Source of the DNA: Marinovum sp034669705
Lineage (GTDB): Bacteria > Pseudomonadota > Alphaproteobacteria > Rhodobacterales > Rhodobacteraceae
Length of the DNA stretch: 64,000 nucleotides
NCBI RefSeq assembly: GCF_034669705.1
Contig: NZ_JAXMOR010000014.1
Span: 1-64,000 of the forward strand
Reading direction: 5' to 3'
In this document: in pieces, positions 24,051 through 32,296 of the stretch
How positions within the stretch are numbered: position 1 is the stretch's first letter
Layout of the letters: every line of letters starts with the position of its first letter
The notes under the pieces: model-generated
Told to the model about the DNA's origin: nothing
Seen by the model: the letters and a program-made list of their open reading frames with translations, nothing else
Database searches by the model: none
Translations under genes and position numbers: made by a program

Positions 24051-25184
24051 TCAGGCGGCCAGGTCGGACGCCGTTTTCTGGAGTTTGATCATCGTATCTA
24101 GGATGAGCGCGGCAGGGTCAAGATTGACCGCCCGGCCGTGGCGGCTGCGCTCGGAAATCTGCTGGCCGATCACGGCCCAGGCCCGGGCGCGACGCAGATC
24201 CGGCGCGAGGCGGGCAAAGACCTCGGCCTCGTTCGGGGCGGCGGCCGGATGCGGCATCCGGCCCGAGGCACCGGCGCGGGCCAGCCGGATCAGCGCCAGG
24301 TCAAGCAGCGAGAAGATGGTCTCGACCCGGTCCTCGGCGCCGCGGGCGGTGGCGGCCTCGGCCAGAGCCAGGGCGCGGGCACGGTCGAGCTGGGGCAGGG
24401 AGCCCAGCAGCGACAGGATCGCGGCATAGAGTTTCGGCCCCTCGTTGAGCGAGAGGCGGATGGCGTCGCCCACCGAGCCTGCCGAGAGCGCCGCCAGCGC
24501 CTCGGCCTCGGCGGTAGGCACGGTCATGCCGGCCTGGTCGAGAGCCGCTGCCATGTCGGGCGGGCTGAGCGGGCGCAGGTGCAGCATCCGGCAGCGCGAG
24601 CGGATGGTGGGCAGCAACGCCGAGGGCTGGTGGGTGACCAGCAGCAGGGTGGCACGGGCCGGCGGTTCCTCGAGCAGCTTGAGCAGGGCATTGGCGGCGT
24701 TGGGGTTCATCTCGTCGGCGGCATCGACGATCACCACCCGCCAGCCGCCATCGGCCGCCGAGAGCGCAAAGCGCGATTTCAGCTTGCGCACCTCGTCGAC
24801 GGTGATCTCGGCCTTGAGCCGCTTGGCGCGGTCATCCCAGGGCCGGGTGAGGCGGAACAGCCCGGGCTCCGAGCCGGCGGCGATGCGGCGGGCGACCGGG
24901 TGATCGGCGGCGATCTCCAGCGAGGCGGGTGGCGGCGGGGCACCGAAGAGCCCGTCGTCGCCGGCGCCGGGCGGATTGGCGATCAGATAGCGCGCGATGC
25001 GCCATGCCAGCGTCGCCTTGCCGGTGCCGCGGGGCCCGGCGATCATCCAGCCGTGGTGCATGCGGCCAGAGCTGACCGCCTCGAGAAATGCCTGTTCGGC
25101 CGCCGCCTGTCCGATCAGGTGCGGGGTGTCGCGCGGATGGGGCGCGCCTTCGATCTGGTCGGGCTGGGGGCGGTCGTCGCTCAT
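24051..25184 (-). CDS. holB: DNA polymerase III delta' subunit
   Basis: A 377-residue clamp-loader subunit that helps load the beta sliding clamp. Residues 20-200 are the AAA+ module with Walker A GPRGTGKATLAW, a sensor/Walker B region VVIVDAADEMNPNAANALLKLLEEPP, and TLLLVTHQPSALLPTIRSRC holding the arginine finger. The helical collar domain follows. It leads the holB-tatD-MBL unit and is normally adjacent to tmk, but here 500 bases carrying repeats separate them. Confidence 0.94.
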   Translation of the reverse strand: MSDDRPQPDQIEGAPHPRDTPHLIGQAAAEQAFLEAVSSGRMHHGWMIAGPRGTGKATLAWRIARYLIANPPGAGDDGLFGAPPPPASLEIAADHPVARRIAAGSEPGLFRLTRPWDDRAKRLKAEITVDEVRKLKSRFALSAADGGWRVVIVDAADEMNPNAANALLKLLEEPPARATLLLVTHQPSALLPTIRSRCRMLHLRPLSPPDMAAALDQAGMTVPTAEAEALAALSAGSVGDAIRLSLNEGPKLYAAILSLLGSLPQLDRARALALAEAATARGAEDRVETIFSLLDLALIRLARAGASGRMPHPAAAPNEAEVFARLAPDLRRARAWAVIGQQISERSRHGRAVNLDPAALILDTMIKLQKTASDLAA

Positions 25185-25343
25185 GGGCTCTGGTGTAGTG
25201 CGGGGGCGCGATGGGGAAAAGGGGGAACTGGTGGGTGGCGGGGTTTCATGGGGGGCGCCGCGGATGTGGTCAGGGGGCTTGGTTGATAGCGGGAAGGTCC
25301 CGGCGCAAGGGCCGGCGCGTGGGCGTTGATGGCGACCGCATGC

Positions 25344-25527
25344 CCGTTAACAGCAAGCTGCAAGCCCGCCGCGCATCGTCATGCCGGAGGCATGCCGTTG
25401 GCTTGACGCCGCCCGGACGGCACGGCGATGTGGCTGCAGGCAACGCGACGCACCGATGTTCCACTGGCTTTGCGGGGATAAACTGCCTACAGAGCCGTCG
25501 GATCGCCGTACCGCGGCCCGGCGATGT
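25344..25527 (-). repeat. dispersed intergenic repeat, copy B
   Basis: On the minus strand this stretch aligns along its length with 41834-42002. Shared blocks include CCGGGCCGCGGT, CGGCGATCCGAC, GGCAGTTTATCCC, GGCATGCCT, and CGGCATGACGATGCGCGG followed by CGGGCTTGCAG, with gaps of a few bases between them. It is non-coding in both places and in opposite orientation. It splits the expected tmk-holB junction. Confidence 0.8.
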
Positions 25528-25634
25528 GCGGCTCGCCACCTCCTCGGGGGCAGGCAAGGCAGCGAGCTAGCGGTCGCAAGCGCATCCGTCGGAGGTCGTA
25601 GGGGTTTGACTACAATACTCTGAGCAGCAGTCCC

Positions 25635-25660
25635 GTTGGATCGCCACACCACGACCCGTC
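25635..25660 (-). repeat. dispersed intergenic repeat, short copy C
   Basis: The minus strand reads GACGGGTCGTGGTGTGGCGATCCAAC, closely matching the head of copies A and B (CCGGGCCGCGGT-CGGCGATCCGAC). Only this 26-base head segment is recognisable. It lies about 110 bases before copy B in the same orientation. Confidence 0.55.
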
Positions 25661-25684
25661 GCTGCGCGGCACGCGTCACGTAGC

Positions 25685-26296
25685 CTACAGCCCCTCGCGC
25701 GCCGCCAAAGCCGCCACCTCGCGCGCCACCACGTCGATGTCGCGCCCGCCGTCGATCACCCGGAAGCGCGCGGCAAACTCTTTCGCCAGTGCCAGGAAAC
25801 CGGCGCGCATCTGCTCCTGCAGCCCGGCACCGAAATCCTCGAACCGCTCCTCGACGCCGCCGCGCCCCTTGGCCCGCGCCAGCCCGATCGAAGGGTCCAT
25901 GTCGATCAGGATCGTCAGGTCGGGCTCGCGGCCGATCATCAGGGCATGCAATTGGTCGACGATACCGCGCAGATCGCCGCGCGACAGGCCCTGATACATC
26001 CGCGTCGAATCCGCGAAACGGTCGCAGATCACCACCTTGCCTGCCTCCAGCGCAGGCAGGATGGTCCGCTCCAGATGATCGCGCCGGGCGGCAGTGAACA
26101 GCAGGATCTCGGTCTCGGCCGACCAGCGGTCGGGATCGCCCTGCAGCACCAGCGCGCGGATCTCCTCGGCGCCCGGCGAGCCGCCGGGCTCGCGGGTCAG
26201 AACCACCTCGCGGCCTTCGGCCCGCAGATGCTCGGCCAGAAGCCGGGCCTGGGTGGATTTGCCGGAGCCGTCAATGCCCTCGAAGGAGATGAACAC
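25685..26296 (-). CDS. tmk: thymidylate kinase
   Basis: A 203-residue dTMP kinase that makes dTDP for DNA synthesis. The P-loop FEGIDGSGKSTQARLL spans residues 5-20. The DR-x motif VLTREPGGSPGAEEIR and the LID region ARAKGRGGVEERFE are in place. It follows dacA by 12 bases on the same strand, in the SPOR-dacA-tmk series. Confidence 0.97.
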   Translation of the reverse strand: MFISFEGIDGSGKSTQARLLAEHLRAEGREVVLTREPGGSPGAEEIRALVLQGDPDRWSAETEILLFTAARRDHLERTILPALEAGKVVICDRFADSTRMYQGLSRGDLRGIVDQLHALMIGREPDLTILIDMDPSIGLARAKGRGGVEERFEDFGAGLQEQMRAGFLALAKEFAARFRVIDGGRDIDVVAREVAALAAREGL

Positions 26297-26308
26297 CCGC
26301 CCGCCGCG

Positions 26309-27478
26309 TCAGGTGAGGCCGGGCACCGGGGCGCCCCATTGCTTGAGCAACACCTTGGCCGCGGTGGTCACCCGGCTCATGAACCCGCCCGCCGCCACGT
26401 CGCGGTCGGCCACCAGCGGGATCGTCGTCTTGGGCAGCCCCTCGAGCGAGATGATCATCTCGCCCAGCTTGTCACCCTTGGCCACCGGCGCCTCGATCGG
26501 CGAGTTGTAGACCACCTCGGCGTTGACCTTGCCGCTGGCCAGCACCGGCACCAGCATCTCGACATCCTCGGCCGGCACCAGGCCGACCTTGACCGCCGAG
26601 CCCATCCAGACGTCGGCCTCGGCCACCACCTGGCCCTGGCTGGCCACCTTGGACTGGCTGAAATGTCGGAAGGCCCAGTTGACGATTTGCTCGCTTTCCT
26701 CGGCCCGGGTGCGTTCGCTGTCGAGCCCGGAGACCACGAAGACCACACGCCTGTCGCCCTGGCTGGCAGAGCCGACGAGGCCGTAGCCCGCCTCCTGGGT
26801 GTGGCCGGTCTTGAGCCCGTCGGCACCGATATCCAGCCGCAGCAGCGGATTGCGGTTGCTGACGTTCTGCGGCGCGCGGCCGTCGAAGGCAAAGGTACGC
26901 TCGGCGAACATCGGGTAGAACTCGGGGAAATCCTCGATGATCCGCCGCGCGATCAGCGCGAGATCCCGGGTCGACATCCGGTGTCCTGCCGCCGGCCAGC
27001 CATTGGAATTGGTGAAGGTCGAGTTGGTCATGCCGAGCTGCTGTGCCCGCCGCGTCATGTAGCGGGCAAAGCCGGCCTCGGTGCCATCGGGGCTCAGCGC
27101 CTCGGCGATCACCGCGCAGGCGTCATTGCCCGACAGCACGATGATGCCGCGCAGCAGATCCTCGACCGAGACCCGGTCGGTGGTGTCGAGGAACATGGTC
27201 GAGCCGCCATAGGACATGGCGTGCTGCGAGACCGGCAGCTTCTCCTGCAGGTCGAGCCTGCCGTCGCGGATCGCCTCGAAGGCCATGTAGAGGGTCATCA
27301 GTTTCGACATCGAGGCCGGCGGCAGAGCGGTGTCGGCGTCCTTGGCCAGCAGTACCGTGCCGGTGGTCAGATCGACCACGAAGGCCGATTCCGCGCGGGT
27401 GTCGAAGGCCTGCGCCGGCAGCGCCGTCGAGGCGGCCAGCACAAAGGCGAGGAGGGGGGCTGCGAAATGTCTCGTCAT
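26309..27478 (-). CDS. D-alanyl-D-alanine carboxypeptidase (PBP5/6 type)
   Basis: A 389-residue low-molecular-weight penicillin-binding protein that removes the terminal D-Ala of peptidoglycan stem peptides. Residues 1-24 are a signal peptide. The active-site triad is complete: Ser56-x-x-Lys59 in PPASMSKLMT, the SGN motif in IVLSGNDACA, and KTG in GLKTGHTQEAGYG. Residues 275-370 form the beta-rich C-terminal domain of the S11 family. The final helix (RVTTAAKVLLKQWG) may anchor it to the inner membrane. It follows the SPOR lipoprotein gene by 36 bases. Confidence 0.95.
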   Translation of the reverse strand: MTRHFAAPLLAFVLAASTALPAQAFDTRAESAFVVDLTTGTVLLAKDADTALPPASMSKLMTLYMAFEAIRDGRLDLQEKLPVSQHAMSYGGSTMFLDTTDRVSVEDLLRGIIVLSGNDACAVIAEALSPDGTEAGFARYMTRRAQQLGMTNSTFTNSNGWPAAGHRMSTRDLALIARRIIEDFPEFYPMFAERTFAFDGRAPQNVSNRNPLLRLDIGADGLKTGHTQEAGYGLVGSASQGDRRVVFVVSGLDSERTRAEESEQIVNWAFRHFSQSKVASQGQVVAEADVWMGSAVKVGLVPAEDVEMLVPVLASGKVNAEVVYNSPIEAPVAKGDKLGEMIISLEGLPKTTIPLVADRDVAAGGFMSRVTTAAKVLLKQWGAPVPGLT

Positions 27479-27514
27479 GGCATGTCCGATTGGCTCTGGC
27501 CCTCGGCGGGGCGG

Positions 27515-28402
27515 TTAATTGCTCACGGCATAGGCATCGGTGAAGCCCGCCGCCTTGATCGTCTTGAGCGCCGCGGCGCGCTCCGAGGCTGTCGCGGCGG
27601 GACCCACGAGCACCCGCCAGAAGGTCTTGCCCTGGCTCGACTGCTTCTTGATCACCGAGGCCAGCCCGCGCGATTTCATCGCCGCGGCGGTATTCTCGGC
27701 GTTCTTCTCGATCGAGAAGATGCCGAGCTGGATGAAGGGCTTGTCGAGGCTCGAGGTTTTGGGGGCCGGTGCCGGTTTCGGTTTCGGCGGGGTGGCGGGC
27801 GCGGCCTCGAGCGCGGCCTCGGCCACGGCGGCGGGCGCATCGAGCTCGGTGGCTGTCACGGCATCGGGCGCATCGAGCCCGGCCGGGTCGACGGTCTCGG
27901 GCACCTGCGGCGTCTCGGGTGTCTTTTCCCGGCGCAGCGCGGTGACGTTGAGATTGGTCGGCTGGCCGGCCACCAGCCCCAGCGCATCGGCAGCGTCAGA
28001 CGACACCTGCAGTTCCGGTCCCGGTGTGGCGCGCTCCTTGCGGAACAGCGCGCCGATCACGAACTTGCCGTTGGAGGGGTTGCGGATGATCACCCGTTCG
28101 GGCTCGCGGACGTCGGGATGGGCCACCCAGACCCCGCCTAGCGAGGGCCGGCCGTCCCAGAGCCCGCTTTCGGTGACCTGAAAGACGTCGGGCGCCTCGA
28201 CATCGCGTTCCACCAGCCGGGTCGACCGGCTGGCCGGTGCGGCGGCGCTGGTCTCGCTGTCCTTGGGTTGCAGGAAGCCCGGAAGCTGCGCGCCGTTTTC
28301 GCAGGCTGCCAGCAGCCAGATCGCGGTACCGGCCATCAGCAGCCGCGCACCGCGCGGCCTGGATCTTCGGCGGACCGCGTTAACTCGCTGAGAAATCATC
28401 AT
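27515..28402 (-). CDS. SPOR-domain lipoprotein
   Basis: About 295 residues. Start chosen at the paired ATGs 28402/28399 behind AAAGGG, because this puts a lipoprotein signal at the N-terminus (ARLLMAGTAIWLLAACENG, Cys as lipidation site). A longer frame upstream to 28510 lacks sense. The middle (residues 75-150, WVAHPDVREPERVIIRN, LEVSS-like strands) resembles the double-psi beta-barrel of RlpA proteins. Residues 155-215 are a Pro/Ala-rich linker. The C-terminal 75 residues are an SPOR domain (FIQLGIFSIEKNAENTAAAM) that binds denuded glycan at the septum. It is first in the series with dacA and tmk. Confidence 0.88.
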   Translation of the reverse strand: MMISQRVNAVRRRSRPRGARLLMAGTAIWLLAACENGAQLPGFLQPKDSETSAAAPASRSTRLVERDVEAPDVFQVTESGLWDGRPSLGGVWVAHPDVREPERVIIRNPSNGKFVIGALFRKERATPGPELQVSSDAADALGLVAGQPTNLNVTALRREKTPETPQVPETVDPAGLDAPDAVTATELDAPAAVAEAALEAAPATPPKPKPAPAPKTSSLDKPFIQLGIFSIEKNAENTAAAMKSRGLASVIKKQSSQGKTFWRVLVGPAATASERAAALKTIKAAGFTDAYAVSN

Positions 28403-28601
28403 CTTGCCCTTTTTGCCTATGCTGCCCCTTCGGGGGCCTTGCCGGTTTTCCGGTCTTTTGTCGACTGCCTGCGCCCTTGCGCGCGCCGACAGCTTATCCT
28501 CTGCCTGCATGCAAGAAAAGGCCCGCGAGGCGGGATCGGCGGAAATCCTGCATCAGAGCGCTTTGCAGAATCACTCGGCGGTGTTTAACGAGACGTCACG
28601 C

Positions 28602-28691
28602 GGAGGAGTGGCAGAGTGGTCGAATGCACCGGTCTTGAAAACCGGCGTGCGTGAAAGCGTACCGTGGGTTCGAATCCCACCTCCTCCGCCA
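28602..28691 (+). tRNA. tRNA-Ser (anticodon TGA), attachment site of the island
   Basis: Acceptor GGAGGAG pairs with CTCCTCC, and CCA is encoded at 28689-28691. The anticodon arm CCGGT-CTTGAAA-ACCGG gives anticodon TGA. A long variable arm (GTGCGTGAAAGCGTAC) marks it as serine type. The last 14 bases plus three bases beyond are repeated at 37150-37166, so an element integrated here and rebuilt the gene's 3' end. Confidence 0.97.
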
Positions 28692-28694
28692 CGG
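28678..28694 (+). repeat. attL of the tRNA-Ser island
   Basis: The 17 bases CACCTCCTCCGCCACGG cover the tRNA-Ser 3' end and three bases beyond. They recur exactly at 37150-37166 in the same orientation. The integrase gene begins 132 bases downstream, as expected for the int-proximal end. Confidence 0.9.
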
Positions 28695-28825
28695 CCACCT
28701 TTTCCCTGATTTCCCTGAACGCACATGAGATGCTCAAAGTCCTGCAAACGCGGGGATTTCTCTTTGTCTGAGGTTTCGTTGGGTTTCGTTCGGCACTGCC
28801 TGTATGCTTTCCTTGTGTGGTATGA

Positions 28826-30022
28826 ATGGTGGTATCTTCCGTGGCGGCGCTTGGCGGCAAACTCACGAAAAGGCTGGTAGAGAACCTGGGGCCGGGGCGG
28901 CATGGCGATGGCGCGGGGCTGTACCTCGTTGTCGATCCGTCGGGCGCCCGGCGCTGGATTGTCCGCGTCACGGTGAAGGGGCAGGAAAACCGCGCGGGCG
29001 CGCCGCTGCGCACCGACTTTGGCCTGGGAGGAGCGGATGTGGTCACGCTGAACCAAGCCCGCGAGAGGGCGCTGGAATATCGCCGCATGGCCAAGGCGGG
29101 GCTGAACCCGCGTTTCAACGCCCGGCGCGAGGTGCCGACGTTCGAAGAACTGGCGCGGCAGGTGCATATCGACCGCCTGCCGACGTGGAAAAACCCGAAG
29201 CACGGCCAGCAATGGCTGAACACCCTGCGCGACTATGCCTTTCCCAAGATTGGCCGGATGCCGGTGGACAGCATCGGTCAGACCGAAGTGCTGATGTGCC
29301 TGTCGCCCATCTGGACGGTGAAGCATGAAACTGCGCGGCGGCTGATGCAGCGCCTCAAGACGGTGCTGGACGTGGCCAAGTCGTCAGGCTTCCGCGACGG
29401 AGAGAACCCGGTCACGGCGGTGAAGGAGGCCGAGGTTCTGCCCAAGGTGAAAGCCAAGGCGGTGCATCATGACGCGATGCCGTGGCGCGACGTGCCAGCC
29501 TTCTATGCCGCATTGGAGGGGCGCACGGCCACTGCGGCCAAGGCGCTGCAATTCACCATTCTCAGCGCCTGCCGCACCTCCGAGGTGCTGGGCATGACGT
29601 GGGAGGAAGTGGACGAGACAGCGCGGCTTTGGACGATCCCGGCAGAGCGGATGAAGACCGGCGTGGCGCATCGGGTGCCGCTGACCGATGAAATGCTGCG
29701 GATACTTACGCCGATGCGGACGATGGCGTCCACCTATGTCTTCGAGGGGCAGAAGCGGCACCGGCCTTTGTCGAACATGTCGATGCTGATGCTTTTGCGG
29801 CGTATGGGGCGCGGGGATTTTACCGTGCATGGCTTTCGCAGCAGCTTCCGCGATTGGGCGGCAGAGGCGGCAGGCGCGCCGCGTGAGGTGGCAGAGGCGG
29901 CGCTGGCGCATCAGTTCGGAACGGATGTGGAGCGGGCTTACGCACGGTCGGATTTGTTGGAGCGGCGGCGGGCGCTTGCTGCATCGTGGTGTGGATTCGT
30001 TGGCGCTGTGAGAGAGGAGTAA
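28826..30022 (+). CDS. tyrosine recombinase (P4-type integrase)
   Basis: A 398-residue site-specific integrase. Residues 8-95 are the N-terminal arm-binding domain of P4-like integrases (LTKRLVENLGPGRHGDGAGL, YLVVDPSGARRWIVRV). Residues 105-200 are the SAM-like core-binding domain. Residues 215-390 are the catalytic domain with Arg250 in SACRTSEVLG, His335-x-x-Arg338 in VHGFRSSFRDW, His362 in LAHQFG and nucleophile Tyr372 in ERAYARSD. All catalytic residues are present, so it should be active. It sits beside tRNA-Ser and is the obvious agent for the 17-bp att repeats. The next gene starts 9 bases after its stop. Confidence 0.96.
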   Translation: MVVSSVAALGGKLTKRLVENLGPGRHGDGAGLYLVVDPSGARRWIVRVTVKGQENRAGAPLRTDFGLGGADVVTLNQARERALEYRRMAKAGLNPRFNARREVPTFEELARQVHIDRLPTWKNPKHGQQWLNTLRDYAFPKIGRMPVDSIGQTEVLMCLSPIWTVKHETARRLMQRLKTVLDVAKSSGFRDGENPVTAVKEAEVLPKVKAKAVHHDAMPWRDVPAFYAALEGRTATAAKALQFTILSACRTSEVLGMTWEEVDETARLWTIPAERMKTGVAHRVPLTDEMLRILTPMRTMASTYVFEGQKRHRPLSNMSMLMLLRRMGRGDFTVHGFRSSFRDWAAEAAGAPREVAEAALAHQFGTDVERAYARSDLLERRRALAASWCGFVGAVREE

Positions 30023-30157
30023 TAAGTAAGATGTACTGTCCGCCGGGTTATCTAAATTGGCACGAAGTAAAGACGCTAGCGCACGCTTGGGCTAGGGTCT
30101 GGACCCATTGATTTCCGGCGGACAGCATGATTCACGGCTCGAAAACGAGCGGTGAAC

Positions 30158-30953
30158 ATGTCTGATCTTTTCTGGTTGAGCGACGTCCAGATGGCGCGTC
30201 TTGAGCCCTTTTTCCCCAAGTCCCACGGCAAGCCCCGTGTCGATGACCGACGAGTTTTAAGCGGGATTATCTTCATCAATCGCAATGGCTTGCGATGGCG
30301 AGACGCACCCGAGGAGTACGGTCCGCACAAGACCTTGTACAATCGCTGGAAGCGATGGAGTGACAAAGGCATCTTCGCCCGGATGATGGCCGGTCTGGCC
30401 GCTGACCACGGCGAACAGAAGACCGTGATGATTGATGCGACCTACCTCAAAGCCCACCGGACAGCGACCAGCATGGGCGTGAAAAAGGGGGGCGTGGCCG
30501 CCTGATCGGGCGCACAAAAGGCGGCATGAACACCAAGCTGCACGCCATCTGCGACAGCCATGGGCGGCCTCTAAATCTGTTCGTCACCGCCGGTCCCCCT
30601 CTCATTGAAACTGCGTTTCAACTGCCGGGCAGCGGGTCAGCGATTACATCGGCGCACGGGCGCTTCTGAACGGCCTGCCAAGTGTCGATTGGCTCCTCGG
30701 AGATCGCGGCTATGACGCCGACTGGTTCCGAGAAGCGTTGGAAGACAAAGGGATACGCGCCTGTATCCCAGGTCGAAAGCAGCGCAAGAAAACTATCAAA
30801 TACGACAAGCGCCGGAACAAGCGGCGCAACCGGATCGAGATCATGCTCGGAAGGCTGAAGGACTGGCGCCGCGTAGCAACCCGGTACGACCGCTGTCCCA
30901 AGGTCTTCCTCTCGGCCATCGCGCTGGCCGCACTCGTCATCTACTGGCTATGA
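30158..30953 (+). pseudogene. IS5-family transposase, frame broken
   Basis: OrfA (30158-30505) encodes MSDLFWLSDVQMARLEPFFP and the DUF4096-type N-terminal domain. It contains the first catalytic Asp in MIDATYLKAH. A run of five A and six G (30482-30492) allows -1 slippage into OrfB, which continues GRGRLIGRTKGGMN, then LLGDRGYDADWFRE and the terminal KRRNRIEIMLGRLKDWRR. OrfB is broken after LFVTAG by a 35-bp insertion (30594-30628). Removing those 35 bases restores the frame exactly through to the TGA at 30951. Confidence 0.9.
30594..30628 (+). repeat. 35-bp palindromic insertion with GCCGG duplication
   Basis: GCCGG at 30589-30593 recurs at 30624-30628. The 30 bases between contain the perfect 7-bp inverted repeat TTGAAAC-tgc-GTTTCAA (30605-30621). 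The insertion shifts the transposase frame, and deletion restores it. It looks like a miniature mobile palindrome with a 5-bp target duplication. I see no other copy in the window. Confidence 0.7.
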
Positions 30954-31895
30954 AACTCAATGAGTCCAGAGCCTAGCCGAGTTTACTTGGCAAACGCATA
31001 CGAAATATTGGGCGAAGACCCTCAGCGAGCATTGGACGAAGAGCTAAACCCTGCTCGCGCGGTCTTCTCGCTGGGCGAGAATGTATCGGCGCAGAATAAA
31101 CTGCGTCTGGAGGATGTAGAATTCGAAATAAAACTAATCGCGTTCTGGATAATGAACAGGCTTGACGAAGATTACGGCGCGGCCATCTGCTCCCCGGCTG
31201 GCAATTTGCTAAGGGCTAGTCATCCAATTTTCTTTCATCCAGACCAATTTTTCTATTTCTACCTTTCATTCCCCTTAAGGCAAATGCCGGAGTTATCCAC
31301 GATTTTCGAAGAGTATGACGCGAAAAGGATGAGGGCTGACGACTTATGGAACCGGTACTCCTGCCTAGATGGTGATACCGGGTTAATAAAGCAGAAAAAC
31401 CAAACCGAAAGAAATTTTGAGAATTACTTCTGCGGGACCATGGATGGAAATCCTGACGGTGGCGTGTTTGAAAGGTACGTGAAGCCATTTCTTGGATGGT
31501 ACGTAGTATGGGGCGAGGACCTTTTCCCTGAGGATCTCTTTGGTTTGTTTGAGTCCATCCAGTTGGTTAACAGGCACTGGAAGAATACGGGTGAGAGGTC
31601 TCAGGTTTCGAAAGGGTCAAAAAAACGTGGCGCCAAGCCTTCCCCGGCCAAGCGGGAGTTCGAGAGGAGATATCCCGGCGGAATTCCGAGTGAACTGAGC
31701 GCTGAGGCCATTGCTGCTGAGCTTACAGAGGCCGGTTTTCCGATAACCGGCCGATCTATTTTGAGCTACGAGAAGAATGGAAGAGTTTCGAAATAATTCC
31801 TTCTTTCCAATTTCTTCCACTCCGACCTGTTCACAAATATTGCTAGCTTAGCGAACGTATCGCCATCGCAACCAACCCAAGGAAAGGGATTGCCG

Positions 31896-32105
31896 ATGGC
31901 AGACATCTTCGACCAAGACCGCATCTTCTTCCCCGAAGACCTAGAACTCCGCGTTCTGGGCAGCGTGGAGAAGCTGGCGCAATGGCGGCACCGCAATCGC
32001 GGGCCTGCTTTCATCCGCATCGGGCGGCGCATCGCCTATCACGGCAGCGACCTGAACGCCTATCTCAACGCCCAGCGCGTCGACCCGAAAGGGGAGGCCG
32101 CATAA
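31896..32105 (+). CDS. AlpA/excisionase-like DNA-binding protein
   Basis: A 69-residue protein with a MerR-like winged helix-turn-helix of the AlpA/HTH_17 kind (KLAQWRHRNRGPAFIRIGRR, then IAYHGSDLNAYLNAQRV). Such proteins act as recombination directionality factors or activators in P4-like elements, so a role in excising this island is plausible. ATG 31896 is preferred because AAGGAAAGGG lies 7 bases before it. Its stop overlaps the next start (TAATG). Confidence 0.8.
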   Translation: MADIFDQDRIFFPEDLELRVLGSVEKLAQWRHRNRGPAFIRIGRRIAYHGSDLNAYLNAQRVDPKGEAA

Positions 32106-32296
32106 TGAAAAGCCCCAACACCGCAGGCGGGGCCGGGGCCTTTCGTGTGACATCGACTGCCACCGTAGCAAGTCCAGTTGATGCCACATGCGGCACCGCT
32201 CACGCAACCCCGTCCGAGGCCCGGTTCTACTGGGATCGCCTCAGCAATTCGGTTCAGCCGCTGACGCTCCACCTGGGGAGGGTCTGCCATGAATGA
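32105..32296 (+). CDS. small island protein, unknown function
   Basis: A 63-residue protein starting at the ATG 32105, which overlaps the stop of the AlpA-like gene, with GGGGAGG as ribosome site. It is Thr/Ala-rich at the N-terminus, with FYWDRLSNSVQPLTLHLGR near the C-terminus. Its stop overlaps the next gene by 8 bases. Coupling on both sides supports it as real, but I recognise no family. Confidence 0.6.
   Translation: MKSPNTAGGAGAFRVTSTATVASPVDATCGTAHATPSEARFYWDRLSNSVQPLTLHLGRVCHE

Larger units (their letters stand above)
25185..25684. other. repeat-bearing spacer inside the tmk-holB series
   Basis: Five hundred bases with no credible gene between two genes that are usually adjacent. 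It holds one full copy (25344-25527) and one short copy (25635-25660) of a dispersed repeat whose other full copy is at 41834-42002. The many frames across it come from the repeat's GC-rich palindromic sequence. Confidence 0.6.
30096..30972 (+). mobile_element. IS5-family element, IS427 group
   Basis: 877 bp flanked by a 4-bp CTAG duplication (30092-30095 and 30973-30976). The imperfect terminal inverted repeats start GGTCTGGACCCATTGA on the left and GCTCTGGACTCATTGA on the right (14 of 16 match). It carries the two-frame transposase of the IS427 group. It interrupts the gene that begins at 30031. The transposase reading frame is broken by a 35-bp insertion, so this copy is probably inactive. 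Confidence 0.9.
30031..31796 (+). pseudogene. island gene of unknown function, split by an IS
   Basis: The native ATG is at 30031, 9 bases after the integrase stop with GAGAGGAG as ribosome site. It reads MYCPPGYLNWHEVKTLAHAW up to the IS at 30096. Removing the IS (30096-30972) and one CTAG copy joins it in frame to 30977-31796, giving a continuous 294-residue protein. The downstream part alone has an ATG at 30960, inside the IS end, and could still yield a 278-residue product. Features are a hydrophobic middle (IFFHPDQFFYFYLSFPLRQM), a basic linker (KGSKKRGAKPSPAKREFERR) and a C-terminal helix-turn-helix-like stretch (LSAEAIAAELTEAGFPITGR). No family is recognised. Confidence 0.85.

Noticed and set aside
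25347..25679. Short frames across the tmk-holB spacer
   Set aside because: Similar peptides arise from the dispersed repeat at 41834-42002, so they reflect repeat sequence and not a gene.
25946..28141. 731-codon plus-strand frame opposite tmk, dacA and the SPOR gene
   Set aside because: Shadow frame of GC-rich genes. The real genes on the minus strand carry complete catalytic motifs.
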